A stretch of DNA of 64,000 nucleotides from CAYMUR01 sp964393615 (GCA_964393615.1 CAYMUR010000003.1:1-64000); one strand, 5' to 3'. Numbered from the stretch's first letter, positions 1 through 9,735 are shown. Program-made: numbers and translations. The notes: a model not told the origin generated them from the letters alone.

Positions 1-1966
1 TTTTGTTGTTATTGTCGTCAAATCCATTGCCAAGCGGTCGGTTAATGTCCATCCGCAATCCCAGCAGCAGATCTGGTGACAGCATCCGTTTAATTTGAGT
101 CGTATCCTTGGTTGATAGGCGACTGAAAAGATTGTAGGCAGGGACCGGTAAATCGTACTGATCGGTCGTTAATAGATTGCGTTTTGTTGCGATCGGAATA
201 TCCGGATCGTTGGGGTCCAGCAAATTTATGACTCGAGACGGGAGTTGGGAAAAATCCGAATCATAATACCGCAGTAAAGCTTCCATTTCGGCGGCGGAAA
301 ATAACGTAGCGCTCGCATTATCGCCTACTTCGCCACGCGGTGCCGAGACCGAAAAGTCATTTTCGTATTCGCTGTTTTTCCGCAAGCTTGTATTAGTAGC
401 CGGTGTCTTGTAATTTGGCTGTCCAAAAGCGTTCAGCACAAATGCTGACATTCCAAGCAAGTCTGGCGGACTATTAAACGAAGTGAGTAGATTGTTATTG
501 GTCGCGTTCCAGTAATTTTTGGGAAGAGCATAAAACTGTAAGAGTGCCTTTCTGTCATCATCGTCCACAACGGCGGTCGATGATGGGGCCCGTAATTTGC
601 CGGGTTTCAGATCACCGTAGCGGCCTTTAATGTAGCGGCCTTTGATTTGTCGGACTTCATAGCCACGTTGGACGTCATGACCACCCCCCTGCAGCAAACG
701 TTTGAGCGTGTTCTTGGCGGCTGTAAAGTTACTAGGATCTATTGCAAAACGATTTGGATCCGTGTTGTGGGGTTTGATGAACACGTAATCGAGCGCGATC
801 TCCGGAGGACCATACCCTTGGCCTCTTGGCTTATCCTGGGTTGTTTTGTTGGATCCGTCGCTGAGAGTTACCTCCTGAAGAGAGGTGTAAAGATCAGAGA
901 TTTCGGCTTGTGCCACATTGCTGTGGGCGTTGAGGTTCAGGCGACCGTCCAAGTCGGTACAGAGAATGGCAACCAATGGTTTGTAGGGTCGGCCATCACG
1001 AGTGGTTTTGACTGGTAATCCTGCGTCGATCCAAATACTATCCGGCACGCCGTCACTATCGTTGTCGACGTCCCATGGTCCAGCGACAGGATCAAATGCC
1101 AGATTATTCATTCGAAACGATTCGTTAGTCGGTCGCAGCGTCACCTGCGGTGCGTTTTGATTTGGCGAAGAATCAATCAGTGCCCGTCGATGAAACGATG
1201 GATTAACAGGGTTGTAACGAGGCTCGTCGGAATCCAGGTTCGTTGACGGCTGATTCGGATTTGACTCTTGTGGATCAATGGCGGCCAGAAATACATTTTG
1301 GTAATCCGCCGCGTCGTATCCTTCATTGACATCATCTGTCTGGGGATTTGCATTGACAGTAGGCGTATCGACTCCGTCTCCCGAGAAGGGGCGTCCATTG
1401 AGTACGAATTGTTTACCGAGTAAATCCTGTGGGGTGACCGGTTTGTGATTAATGTTATGTAAGAACATGACGCGCAAAACGGGATTTCCACTCTCTGAAT
1501 TGTAGCCAACAACACGCGCCGTGGATCCGCTGGCGTCGCCACTGGTCACGGTGAACACCCGCCCGTTGTAAAAACCGTAGGTGGGGTCCAGCGAAACGTT
1601 ACTCGAGAGGTGCAAGTCGAAAAATTGTCCTCCGGTGGCCTGGTAATTGTCGCCGGCGTACGCAGCAGTAGTGATGGTACCTGGGACTCCATCATTACCA
1701 TACAGATCGGCCAGTAGGCTGTGACCTTGGATGGCAGAATGTGGATTGAGGGAATCGCGCAGCAACTGCCGAAACGCTTCCTCCAATTCACTACGTGGAT
1801 CGTCACCCGATCGTTCCACCGTTGCAATACTCCGGGCCCCTTCGGCGTATTGCGTTGCCACCATCAGGTAGGTTAACGCCATCAGCGTAAACAGCATCAA
1901 AATACATAGCACGACCAGCATCAAAGCCCCGTGCCGTGGGCGTGTACGAATCTGGGAACGTTTCAT
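1..1966 (-). CDS. Large PilX/GspK-like pilus-cluster protein (C-terminus cut by window edge)
   Basis: An open frame runs without a stop from an ATG at 1966 to base 1, about 655 codons, so the C-terminus lies outside the window. A strong ribosome binding site, GGAGG, sits about 9 bases before the ATG. The N-terminus is a short basic stretch (KRSQIRTRPRHG) followed by a hydrophobic segment at about residues 14-35 (ALMLVVLCILMLFTLMALTY), the layout of PilX/GspK-type minor pilins that lack a classic GFTLxE motif. The rest is soluble and rich in Asp, Asn and Pro, with DxDxDG-like stretches (near VDNDSDGVPD) that resemble calcium-binding loops. It is the last visible gene of the pilin cluster, 158 bases after the preceding minor pilin. 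Role by inference: large minor component or tip of a pseudopilus. Family assignment rests on position and N-terminal layout only. Confidence 0.7.
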   Translation of the reverse strand, partial: MKRSQIRTRPRHGALMLVVLCILMLFTLMALTYLMVATQYAEGARSIATVERSGDDPRSELEEAFRQLLRDSLNPHSAIQGHSLLADLYGNDGVPGTITTAAYAGDNYQATGGQFFDLHLSSNVSLDPTYGFYNGRVFTVTSGDASGSTARVVGYNSESGNPVLRVMFLHNINHKPVTPQDLLGKQFVLNGRPFSGDGVDTPTVNANPQTDDVNEGYDAADYQNVFLAAIDPQESNPNQPSTNLDSDEPRYNPVNPSFHRRALIDSSPNQNAPQVTLRPTNESFRMNNLAFDPVAGPWDVDNDSDGVPDSIWIDAGLPVKTTRDGRPYKPLVAILCTDLDGRLNLNAHSNVAQAEISDLYTSLQEVTLSDGSNKTTQDKPRGQGYGPPEIALDYVFIKPHNTDPNRFAIDPSNFTAAKNTLKRLLQGGGHDVQRGYEVRQIKGRYIKGRYGDLKPGKLRAPSSTAVVDDDDRKALLQFYALPKNYWNATNNNLLTSFNSPPDLLGMSAFVLNAFGQPNYKTPATNTSLRKNSEYENDFSVSAPRGEVGDNASATLFSAAEMEALLRYYDSDFSQLPSRVINLLDPNDPDIPIATKRNLLTTDQYDLPVPAYNLFSRLSTKDTTQIKRMLSPDLLLGLRMDINRPLGNGFDDNNNK

Positions 1967-2124
1967 CCAATCATCCTCCGCAAAATGCCTGACCGCCGCC
2001 CCTATGTGGCAAACCAGGCTCAAGTGTATTGGCGTGTCACCGCTGTCATGGACCGATTACTGGCTGGAAAAAAAAGGTCGCCCTAGTTTGGTGACGCTCA
2101 TCACGATTCCAAGGGAATCATTAT

Positions 2125-3144
2125 TTATTGGCTATGTTCTAATTGAATGGTTTTCTCGTAGACCGCGTGGACGTTTTTCATTAATACGGCGATAGGTTGT
2201 GCCCATTCATTCAGATTGACGTCTGGTCCTTCCAAACGAACGTCCAACATCCTTTCGTCGAGTTCGGCGGTTCGCATCACGCGAAACCATCGTAGTGCAG
2301 GCTGTGTTTGCTGAGCCAACGCAATCCAGTCGTTGCGTGATATGTCCAGCGTGCTAATCGGATTTTTGGCCGTTTCCAGCCTTACATCGACGCCACCATA
2401 GCTCATGCCGGATCCTGCCAGTTGGGCTTTTAGCAGGTGTTCATTGTCACTCAATGGCACCAGTGAGCGTTGGTGGAAAATAACGAACGAAGCGCGGTAA
2501 ACGTCCGGGCCGGTCGGGTCGGGAACAAGTGTCGTCAGCCAGGAAAAACGACGGTAGGATTGACGGCGTCGTGCGTCGCTGTCGGAGGTATACAATTGTG
2601 TGGGTAAATCCTGTGTCGCTTCCGCTGCTGTGAACACTAAATCGTCTGCGGAGGTAAATCGATCCAAGGCGGCATCGGCCGCCTGCTTGAAAGTGAGCTG
2701 GTTGAGGTAAGCAAGAGATATACGGCGAAAAGAAATATTGTTATTGTCAAAGGGACCAGTGTCATGAGGTCCCGGATTGTTCGGATCGTTTCGAAACGTG
2801 ATTAAAAGTGGATCGAGCACATAGATCATATTCGGATCAAAATCCAGATTATTACCATTCAGGTCTGTCAAATCCCAGGATTTCGTGTCGTTCATGCGAC
2901 GAATGGAGAAATCGCGCCAAGCATGTTTGCCTACCAAGGCAGACAGATCGTCAAGCGTTCCCTGCTTGGAGTCGTGATGGGCGATCGGCAACAGCGCAGC
3001 GACACCAAGTAGCCCGATAGATACGATGAAAATCGATATCAGGATTTCGACCAGGCTCAGTCCACGCCGGCGTTGGCCGGGACAAGCCGTCGGTCGTTGG
3101 CGACTGCGAGTTTCGAGTTGTAAAAAGAAAAAGACGTACATCAT
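2125..3144 (-). CDS. Minor prepilin, PilV/GspI-like
   Basis: 339 residues. Residues 25-35 carry a prepilin peptidase site and the start of the hydrophobic helix (RRRGLSLVEILISIFIVSIGL), with the Glu at +5 after the cleaved Gly. The Val-Glu-Ile-Leu start and the LLGVAALLPIA continuation are typical of PilV/GspI-type minor pilins. After the helix follows a mixed alpha/beta domain of about 280 residues, larger than classical GspI. It lies 27 bases after the GspH-like gene and reads the same way, so the genes are very likely one operon. The ATG at 3144 is followed at once by a second ATG; the ribosome site is weak. Expected to be inserted in the inner membrane and processed by PilD, which is not in the window. 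Which minor pilin position it fills cannot be decided from sequence alone. Confidence 0.8.
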   Translation of the reverse strand: MMYVFFFLQLETRSRQRPTACPGQRRRGLSLVEILISIFIVSIGLLGVAALLPIAHHDSKQGTLDDLSALVGKHAWRDFSIRRMNDTKSWDLTDLNGNNLDFDPNMIYVLDPLLITFRNDPNNPGPHDTGPFDNNNISFRRISLAYLNQLTFKQAADAALDRFTSADDLVFTAAEATQDLPTQLYTSDSDARRRQSYRRFSWLTTLVPDPTGPDVYRASFVIFHQRSLVPLSDNEHLLKAQLAGSGMSYGGVDVRLETAKNPISTLDISRNDWIALAQQTQPALRWFRVMRTAELDERMLDVRLEGPDVNLNEWAQPIAVLMKNVHAVYEKTIQLEHSQ

Positions 3145-3171
3145 TTTACCGGTGAGTTCCGTGTTGAATCG

Positions 3172-4260
3172 TTATCCTCCACCCAGTGTGTCTCCCTGGA
3201 CGGCGAACTTTCTGGCAAACGCTACCGCTTCTGCCACCGCTGTCTGATCCACCGGATCAATAAGTGTTGCGGTGGGATTCGGAGAGATTTCTGAGGTGGT
3301 CATCCTGCCTGTCAAATTACCGACCGATACCCAGCGATTGTTTCCATCCGCTAGATTGCCGGATCCGATTTTGTCCGGACGCCCTACCAACAAATGCACA
3401 GCGTTCGATACCCGCGTGGGCGGGCTATTGGGTCCACCCGATAATACATATTGAATCCCTCCGGAGGGACTGAATAGGATGGCGACGTCGCTGGCAGAAC
3501 CAAAGGTTTCTGATCCTCCCCATCCTGACATCGAGATGTCAATCGCCACCGAGGATGGTAATTGCAATGGATCAGCGATTGACTGAATGGGTCGGGCATA
3601 GCGATAAACCTGGAAGGGTAGTTGAAAGGGCTCCTCGGTGACGTGGCGCCTATTTTTGAGATAAGTAATAGAACGGTCGAGATATAAAACGCCGTTGTAA
3701 CCTTGTACATTCGGATAAGTTCTGATTTGATAAAGCGGTCCCTTAAAATTAAAGCGAATGTAATCGAACCTGCGGATGTTGAAATGTTTGTTCTCGTTGC
3801 TGGGATCGTTATCTGTTTTTAAACCGGATACATTTGTCAAAATGATCTTGTTAGGTGTGTTGGGATCATTCGGGTCGTTCATGGCGTACGACGATAAATC
3901 ATCCCCCATGTAGGGCGGTGGTACTTCTGCCATGTATAATTCCAATGCCAGGTTAAATCGCAGATCATTCGGGTCGTTGGAAAATCGTCGAATCCAGATC
4001 CCTACAGGCCGTTGTAGGTGCATCGCCCGCGCCTGGGCTGCTGCCAGGTAAGCGTTCAGCGATCGAGCCGCTTCGCGAATGTCACGACCTTCTCGCAGTG
4101 GACGAATAACGGTGGCTGTTATTCCCAGCAGTATCCCAAAAATTGCGACCACCACCAGCAACTCGATGAGTGTGATACCCCCGCGTTGTTGTGGCTGCGC
4201 GGATATCCTCCGACCGAGTTCGCCTGAATACATTCGATAGGTGGGTGGTAGACGATTCAT
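3172..4260 (-). CDS. Minor prepilin, GspH/FimT-like
   Basis: 362 residues with a prepilin motif at about residues 27-50 (QRGGITLIELLVVVAIFGIL; cleavage after GG, Glu at +5). The sequence after the helix, with RPLREGRDIREAARSLNAYLAAAQARAM, is the GspH/FimT pattern: a basic amphipathic helix that leads into a beta-rich domain. Near residues 260-275 a segment reads VAILFSPSGGIQ, also a common GspH element. The domain is far longer than the roughly 170 residues of enterobacterial GspH, as is usual in planctomycete clusters. It lies 14 bases downstream of the next prepilin gene and 27 bases before the PilV-like gene. A later ATG at 4233 would give a shorter leader; the choice is open. Role: minor pseudopilin in the inner membrane and pilus fibre. 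Confidence 0.8.
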   Translation of the reverse strand: MNRLPPTYRMYSGELGRRISAQPQQRGGITLIELLVVVAIFGILLGITATVIRPLREGRDIREAARSLNAYLAAAQARAMHLQRPVGIWIRRFSNDPNDLRFNLALELYMAEVPPPYMGDDLSSYAMNDPNDPNTPNKIILTNVSGLKTDNDPSNENKHFNIRRFDYIRFNFKGPLYQIRTYPNVQGYNGVLYLDRSITYLKNRRHVTEEPFQLPFQVYRYARPIQSIADPLQLPSSVAIDISMSGWGGSETFGSASDVAILFSPSGGIQYVLSGGPNSPPTRVSNAVHLLVGRPDKIGSGNLADGNNRWVSVGNLTGRMTTSEISPNPTATLIDPVDQTAVAEAVAFARKFAVQGDTLGGG

Positions 4261-4274
4261 GACCGTTGTGCTGG

Positions 4275-5294
4275 TTAATTAGTCTCGACAAGGTGATTGT
4301 GAATATCGTCTGAAGCGGAGTACTCGGGGTCGGGGTGATCCGGATCCGACGCTGGAACACTACCAATTTGTAAATGGTTGGTTTTGTGATAAGGATCGAC
4401 GTACCACTCTAAAAGGCCATGTGAAATCTGTTGTCGATAAGGGTTCTTATCAACAAAACCGTTGATTAAAGCAAACTCACGATTGGGCCCTGTGGAAAGT
4501 ATCACCGGGTATAACGGAAAGCGCGCCCCACTTGAACTATCAGCATTCCACATGTTGTCGACTTGGTGAGGATCAAATGGATCGGGTTGCCCACCGTCAT
4601 ACAACGGTGACGCAAACCCCGGTGCCCATCGCAAGAACCGGATCGGCTCACCCCAGGCGTCCAGGATCTCAGGCATCCCGTCACCATCGACATCCCCCAT
4701 TTCGTTTTCGCTAAGAAAGGGCCGTCCCCGTGAGCCGGTGCCTGCATTGACGGTGAGGATCATGTACAAGCATTCGGCGCCTTGGAACTTTGCGGTCCAT
4801 TGTTTGCTTGCCAAGTTGCGATAAGCCAACGACACGCGCGGTCGATCCCCTTCGTCAATCGTGTCGTCGCCGTTGAAATCAACGGCGCCGGGATAGACAT
4901 CTCCGGTCACGTCGGTTTTGCGATCGGGCATTTCCAACCGCATCAGGTCGCGCAAAGCGACGAGCCGTCCCTGTTGACGGGCCATGCGGTAACTCTCGTT
5001 TTGCCAATCATCGACTGTGACCACATTTGAACCGGTGGTTGGGCGTTGGAAACGTATGGGTACCCGTCGACTAAGATAACCAGTCCACATCCGTGATATT
5101 TCGCGATCGAGTTTGGCAATCCGTGTTTTCGTTTGCTGTATTTTGGCAGTTTCCAACGCTCCGGTCATGGCAAACAGGACGAGCGATGACAAGATCGACA
5201 TGATCACGATGGTCACCAGCAGCTCTACCAGTGTGAACGCAAAACGTGACGTGCGCCTGGTCGATGAGTCCATGTTGGTTGGTCCAGTTAACAT
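4275..5294 (-). CDS. Prepilin-like protein (type II secretion / type IV pilus)
   Basis: Carries a prepilin motif RFAFTLVELLVTIVIMSILS near the N-terminus, then ALETAKIQQTKTRIAKLDREI, a GspG/PilE-like helix. The residue before Phe is Ala rather than Gly, a deviation from the standard processing site, while the +5 Glu is kept. Start choice: the frame opens at 5366, but an ATG at 5294 has GGTGGAG about 12 bases upstream and gives a shorter leader of about 20 residues; an ATG at 5273 would give 11-12. The soluble part (about 280 residues) contains calcium-loop-like acidic runs (DFNGDDTIDEGDRP, GDVDGDGMPEILDAWG), matching the EF-hand-like loops of some pseudopilins. Neighbours on both sides are prepilins 14 and about 95 bases away. 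Role: pilin or pseudopilin subunit; which position is not known. Confidence 0.78.
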   Translation of the reverse strand: MLTGPTNMDSSTRRTSRFAFTLVELLVTIVIMSILSSLVLFAMTGALETAKIQQTKTRIAKLDREISRMWTGYLSRRVPIRFQRPTTGSNVVTVDDWQNESYRMARQQGRLVALRDLMRLEMPDRKTDVTGDVYPGAVDFNGDDTIDEGDRPRVSLAYRNLASKQWTAKFQGAECLYMILTVNAGTGSRGRPFLSENEMGDVDGDGMPEILDAWGEPIRFLRWAPGFASPLYDGGQPDPFDPHQVDNMWNADSSSGARFPLYPVILSTGPNREFALINGFVDKNPYRQQISHGLLEWYVDPYHKTNHLQIGSVPASDPDHPDPEYSASDDIHNHLVETN

Positions 5295-5389
5295 TGTGGT
5301 TTTGATCTCCACCAGAATTCCTGGTTGGATTGCTCTGCGCTGCCATTTAGTCTTGTTGATTACCATGCATTGGGGATGACCGCATTCGG

Positions 5390-6280
5390 CTATTCGATTG
5401 CATCCTGCAGATTCGTGTCGCTGAAATTGGCCAGGTTGTCACGATCGAAATCATCGAATCCAATCCCGCTGCGGTGTACCTTGAAGTGGTCTAAATTTTG
5501 ATAGTTGCCAAACTCGCCATCACGTCCGGCAGAGATGATTTGAAAAGTTCTAGGGTTCATTGGTTCGTAAATGGGATCACCATCGCCAGCAACGCCTTTT
5601 TGGTACACGTAAGGTCGAACCTGGTTAGCTGGCGAAAAGTCGAATTGTTTCAGGACGGGTCCGTCATCACTGAGCATCAGATAAGGGCCATCACAACCAG
5701 TACATGAGCTGTTACTAAAGTAGACGAATGGAACACTTGGTCCGCGCGAGGATGTTAAGTATTCGAATGCATTACTACCATTCTGAGTTGGTAAGGTTTC
5801 CAGGTCACCGTCCCCGCCGGCAATCATTTTGACGTTGACTTCGATTAGCGATTGACGATCGCTATCGGGTACACCATTACCATCCACATCACCACTGATA
5901 GGAAACTCTGGATTGGGATGAAAACCGCGCAGCCAGAATGCCAGAGCGTGCGTGGGAAGCAGATTGTTTTGTTGAATGTGTCCCGTGACTTCTTGCAGAT
6001 TTTGCCACTCACGTCGCCGTGGAAAAAGACGGTTGAGGTGATTGACGACGGACTGTGGATCCGTGAAATCAGGTGGATACACACCATGTTCGGTGCGGTA
6101 CGCTTCGACGGCTTGGGCCAACATGCTGATCTCTAACTGGACCGCTTTTTCTTCGACACTGCGCATGGCGCGGAGAACAGCCGGTGTGGCCAGGGCTGCC
6201 AGGATGCCGATGATCACGATCACCACCAGCAGCTCGACCAATGTAAAACCGTCCCTCCGTTGTCGTTGGCCATCTTGCAT
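5390..6280 (-). CDS. Major pseudopilin-like prepilin, GspG-like
   Basis: Start placed at the ATG at 6280: AAGGAG lies about 9 bases upstream and the leader becomes MQDGQRQRRDG, 11 residues, ideal for a type IV prepilin; the frame itself extends to a GTG at 6337. The motif DGFTLVELLVVIVIIGILAALATPAV is the textbook prepilin N-terminus, and AVQLEISMLAQAVEAYRTEHGVYPPDF is the GspG signature, in which a helix leads to the GxYP motif. The remaining roughly 200 residues exceed the usual GspG size of about 140 and include an acidic loop (DVDGNGVPDSDRQ) and a pair of Cys in SSCTGCDGPY. It is the first pilin gene after the platform gene, the common place for the major subunit. Role: main building block of the pseudopilus or pilus. 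Confidence 0.85.
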   Translation of the reverse strand: MQDGQRQRRDGFTLVELLVVIVIIGILAALATPAVLRAMRSVEEKAVQLEISMLAQAVEAYRTEHGVYPPDFTDPQSVVNHLNRLFPRRREWQNLQEVTGHIQQNNLLPTHALAFWLRGFHPNPEFPISGDVDGNGVPDSDRQSLIEVNVKMIAGGDGDLETLPTQNGSNAFEYLTSSRGPSVPFVYFSNSSCTGCDGPYLMLSDDGPVLKQFDFSPANQVRPYVYQKGVAGDGDPIYEPMNPRTFQIISAGRDGEFGNYQNLDHFKVHRSGIGFDDFDRDNLANFSDTNLQDAIE

Positions 6281-6382
6281 GCCTGCTTCTCCTTTCTCAC
6301 GCTTTTCCATGGTAGGGCTGTTTCCATTAGCACACACCGCGAGTGACGCTTCACATGCGATGCTTCATTCTGTACGAATTGT

Positions 6383-7801
6383 TTAGTTGGCCAGTTCGGT
6401 AATCAGTTTGATGAGTGGCAAGAAAAGAGAGATCACGATGAAGCCCACGGCGACCCCGAGAAACACGATGAGGATCGGTTCCAACACGGCTACCAGGCCT
6501 TCGGTCATCACGCGGACTTCTTCGTCGTTATTGTCCGCAATTTTGTACAGCATGGTATCCAGTTCCCCCGTTTCTTCGCCCACGTCGACCATGTTGACGA
6601 CGATATCGTCCACGATACGGGAATTCATTCGGAGGAAGTAGATTAAACCACCGATCAATGCCATGACTCCCACAATCGGTGCGGCCAGCAGTGCCATCGA
6701 CGTTTCCCCATCTTTTGAGGGAAGGAACAGCAGTGTCAGGGCCGGCATGGAGCACAGAAATACCCAGAAAAACAGAGCCACTGGGTGGAAACCGAGTCGT
6801 GAGGAAGTTTTCATCGGGCTGGCGATCGTGTCACCGTCACGGATGGCGTCTGAAATTTTGGTGTACATCCGCTCAAATACCATGTTCCCAGCCGTTTCAC
6901 GTGTGATTGCCAGCCCTTCTAGAATCGGCACACCGCTGGCTACAAGTGTGCCCAATGTGCGCGTACTGCGAGCCAGAATATTTTTTTCCATCAGTGGACC
7001 GATGACGAACAGTTTGAGCATAAACATGTCCCAGCCCATGCGACCGTCACGGAATTTCTTGATCAGCTTGATGAATAGCAATAGTGAAATGGGGATGACG
7101 AACATCAAATACCAGTAGTTCACCGCAGCGTGTGAAACGGCAATCAGGATCAAGGTGGGGGCGGGCAATTCTGTGCCGAAGCTATCAAAAATCTTTTCGA
7201 ACTGCGGTACGATCTTGATCATGATAAAAGTCAAAATCGAGACTGCCACGAAGACCACCACAACTGGGTAGATCATGGCACCCTTGACTTTGCGTTTTAG
7301 CGATTCAGAGGCCTCCATGAACTCGGCCAAGCGCCGCAGAATGACTTCTAAAGCACCCCCCGCTTCGCCCGCTTTGATCATGTTGACATACAGACGGTTA
7401 AACACCCTGGGCGATTTGGCCAATGCTTCTGACAGCGTCGAGCCGGCTTCGATTTCTTCGCAGGTGTCCATCAAAGAATTCTGTAGCTTTCCGGGGCGCA
7501 ATTGGCCTTCCAGAATTCTCAGGCTACGAAGGATCGGCAACCCGGCATCTTGCAAGATCGAGAGTTGACGTGTGAAACTAGTGAGTTGCTTGGAGCGAAC
7601 GCCACCCATGGCGAAGCTGCGTTTGCGTCCTGATTTTTGGCCAGTATCTGCTTGTTGGCGGGCCTTTTTAACAGCGATCTTCGTAACGAAGTATCCCTGT
7701 TGCCGGATAATAGCTTGTGCTTCATCTTCGCTTTCGGCATCGATCTCATCCTTGATCTCTTGGCCCGTTTTATCCATGGCCTCGAATTGATATTTTGGCA
7801 T
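6383..7801 (-). CDS. GspF/PilC-family inner-membrane platform protein
   Basis: 472 residues, against about 400 in typical PilC/GspF. First GspF domain at about residues 75-200 (TSFTRQLSILQDAGLPILRS, YVNMIKAGEAGGALEVILRRL, then a transmembrane helix), second domain from about 280 (ARSTRTLGTLVASGVPILEG) to 465, with the usual final helix near 440-462. In the second domain, between the part that usually precedes MVDVGEETGELD and that motif, residues about 335-395 form an extra segment with two hydrophobic stretches (VALFFWVFLCSMPALTLLFL and MALLAAPIVGVMALIGGLIYFL). Start ATG has GGAG about 8 bases upstream. The protein anchors the assembly ATPase and extracts pilins from the membrane. It sits between the ATPase gene and the GspG-like gene, spacings 62 and about 100 bases. 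Confidence 0.9.
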   Translation of the reverse strand: MPKYQFEAMDKTGQEIKDEIDAESEDEAQAIIRQQGYFVTKIAVKKARQQADTGQKSGRKRSFAMGGVRSKQLTSFTRQLSILQDAGLPILRSLRILEGQLRPGKLQNSLMDTCEEIEAGSTLSEALAKSPRVFNRLYVNMIKAGEAGGALEVILRRLAEFMEASESLKRKVKGAMIYPVVVVFVAVSILTFIMIKIVPQFEKIFDSFGTELPAPTLILIAVSHAAVNYWYLMFVIPISLLLFIKLIKKFRDGRMGWDMFMLKLFVIGPLMEKNILARSTRTLGTLVASGVPILEGLAITRETAGNMVFERMYTKISDAIRDGDTIASPMKTSSRLGFHPVALFFWVFLCSMPALTLLFLPSKDGETSMALLAAPIVGVMALIGGLIYFLRMNSRIVDDIVVNMVDVGEETGELDTMLYKIADNNDEEVRVMTEGLVAVLEPILIVFLGVAVGFIVISLFLPLIKLITELAN

Positions 7802-7863
7802 CTCCGATTCTCCACGGGAAAAAAGTAACTGCTGGCTAAAGACTCGCGCCGCTCGTTACATTT

Positions 7864-9591
7864 TCATGCTTCTAGGATTGTTTCTCGAATCACTTCGTCG
7901 GCGGTCGTGATTCCCAGGTGGACAAAGTCCTCGCCACCTTGTCGCAAGGTCACCATGCCATTTTCACAGGCTTTGTCTCGTAATTCGTCGGCGGTGCATT
8001 TATTGAGGATCATTTCACGCATCTCGTCAGTCATCATCATGATTTCAAAGATCCCAATACGGCCTTTGTAGCCAGTGTTGTTACAATTATCGCAACCTTT
8101 CCCACGAAAGAATTGTTTGTCTCCCAATGCCTCACGGTTCTGATAGCCCAGGTGGGCCACCACTTCGTCCGAGGGTATGATCGCTTCGCGACAATTGGTA
8201 CAAATACGTCGCACCAACCGTTGTGCCAGGATCCCTTCGACCGTGGCAGTGATCAGGAATTCCGGGACGCCCATGTCTCGCAAGCGAGTGATCGTGCTGG
8301 GAGCATCATTGGTGTGCAGCGTGCTAAACACGACATGGCCGGTCAATGATGCTTGGACCGCAATCTCGGCCGTTTCATAATCGCGAATCTCTCCTACCAG
8401 GATCACGTCGGGATCTTGTCGGAGAATCGATCTCAGACAGGCTGCAAACGTGACGCCGATTTCTGAGTCGATTGGGATCTGGATAATGCCCTCAATGTCA
8501 TATTCCACGGGATCTTCGGTGGTAATCAGCTTGTCGGCCACGTCGTTCATTCCGCTCAGGGCCGAATAGAGTGTGGTTGTCTTACCCGATCCGGTAGGAC
8601 CGGTCACCAGGATAATACCGTTCGGTCTGTTGGTCAGCTGGAGAAACTGCTTCATCGTTTTGTCGTCCATGCCAACGTTGTTCAAATCGAGCGATACAAC
8701 GGAACGATCGAGTACCCGCAAAACACAGCTTTCGCCGAACATGGTTGGCAGGACGCTGACGCGCAAGTCGACAGGGTGCCCACCGACCGTTAACTCGATG
8801 CGACCATCCTGGGGCAATCGTCGCTCGGCAATGTCGAGGTTGGCCATGACTTTGATACGGGTGGTAATGGCAAATGACAAGTGTCGAGGCGGTGGCACCA
8901 TCTCGTACAGTACCCCGTCTGCTTTGATACGAATACGAAACTCGTCTTCAAAGGGCTCAAAATGGACATCACTGGCATGATCCTTGATCGCCATCAGCAA
9001 CACCATGTTCAGCAGTTTGCGGACTGGGGCGCTGTCCGCTAAGGCTTCGACATCGGTCAGATCGATGGCACCGCCTTGTTCTATCGCCTCAGCCACTTTC
9101 TGCAAATTGACGTCGTCGCTCATCTCGCCAATAATTTTCTCGACGCTGTCTCCAGCCGCTGCGTAATATTTTTCCAAAGCTGACAGCACGTCATTCTCAG
9201 TCGCCACGACAATGCGAATGTTGAAGCCTAAAAAGGTGCGCAATTCATCCTGGACGGACAGGTTTTGAGGGTCACACATGGCCACGGTCAAGGTTTCGTT
9301 CTCTTCGTCAAAATGGATTGGCACAATCCGGTACAATTGCGCCATTGGTTCACTGACTTGCTCCAAGACTGCTTTAGCGATCGTCACGTCGCCCAAATTA
9401 ACGACCTGCATTCCCATCTGCTCGGCTAAGGCTTGGGCCAACTGCTCGTCGGTAATCAATCCCATGTCCTCGGCCAGCTTGCCCAGCAGCTCGCCCGGAT
9501 TACGTTGTTGCTCTTCCAACAACAACTGCAATTGTTCTTCCTGGATATACCCCAGGTCGACTAAGATTTGTCCGATGCGTCTGATAGCCAT
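7864..9591 (-). CDS. GspE/PilB-family assembly ATPase
   Basis: 575 residues. N-terminal MshEN/T2SSE_N-type domains span about residues 1-145 (IGQILVDLGYIQEEQLQLLL, a repeated pattern at LAEDMGLITDEQLAQALAEQ). The ATPase core carries Walker A GPTGSGKT at 331-338, an Asp box LITTEDPVEY at 355-364, Walker B DVILVGE at 395-401 and the His box HVVFSTLHTNDA at 419-430. A four-Cys zinc site is formed by Cys464/Cys467 and Cys500/Cys503, typical of assembly rather than retraction ATPases. Cytoplasmic hexamer that powers polymerisation through the platform protein encoded 62 bases downstream. The start ATG at 9591 has only a weak ribosome site. A second full-length homologue lies at 11494-13257; the two differ clearly and are not a recent duplication. 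Confidence 0.93.
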   Translation of the reverse strand: MAIRRIGQILVDLGYIQEEQLQLLLEEQQRNPGELLGKLAEDMGLITDEQLAQALAEQMGMQVVNLGDVTIAKAVLEQVSEPMAQLYRIVPIHFDEENETLTVAMCDPQNLSVQDELRTFLGFNIRIVVATENDVLSALEKYYAAAGDSVEKIIGEMSDDVNLQKVAEAIEQGGAIDLTDVEALADSAPVRKLLNMVLLMAIKDHASDVHFEPFEDEFRIRIKADGVLYEMVPPPRHLSFAITTRIKVMANLDIAERRLPQDGRIELTVGGHPVDLRVSVLPTMFGESCVLRVLDRSVVSLDLNNVGMDDKTMKQFLQLTNRPNGIILVTGPTGSGKTTTLYSALSGMNDVADKLITTEDPVEYDIEGIIQIPIDSEIGVTFAACLRSILRQDPDVILVGEIRDYETAEIAVQASLTGHVVFSTLHTNDAPSTITRLRDMGVPEFLITATVEGILAQRLVRRICTNCREAIIPSDEVVAHLGYQNREALGDKQFFRGKGCDNCNNTGYKGRIGIFEIMMMTDEMREMILNKCTADELRDKACENGMVTLRQGGEDFVHLGITTADEVIRETILEA

Positions 9592-9735
9592 GATGAAATG
9601 GGACTCAAGGTTTGTGGTGAAAGGTCAGGTCTTACAAGCAGTTGGTTAATGGATCTGTAGCGATTGTTGAGGGTTGGGAACTTCATATTAGAAACTTGCC
9701 GTCATCAACGTGAGGGTCGGTGTTTCCCGTTTTCG

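Noticed and set aside
1177..1827. Open frames on the minus strand within the first 2 kb
   Set aside because: They lie in other frames of the long pilin-like gene that runs uninterrupted from 1966 to the left edge.
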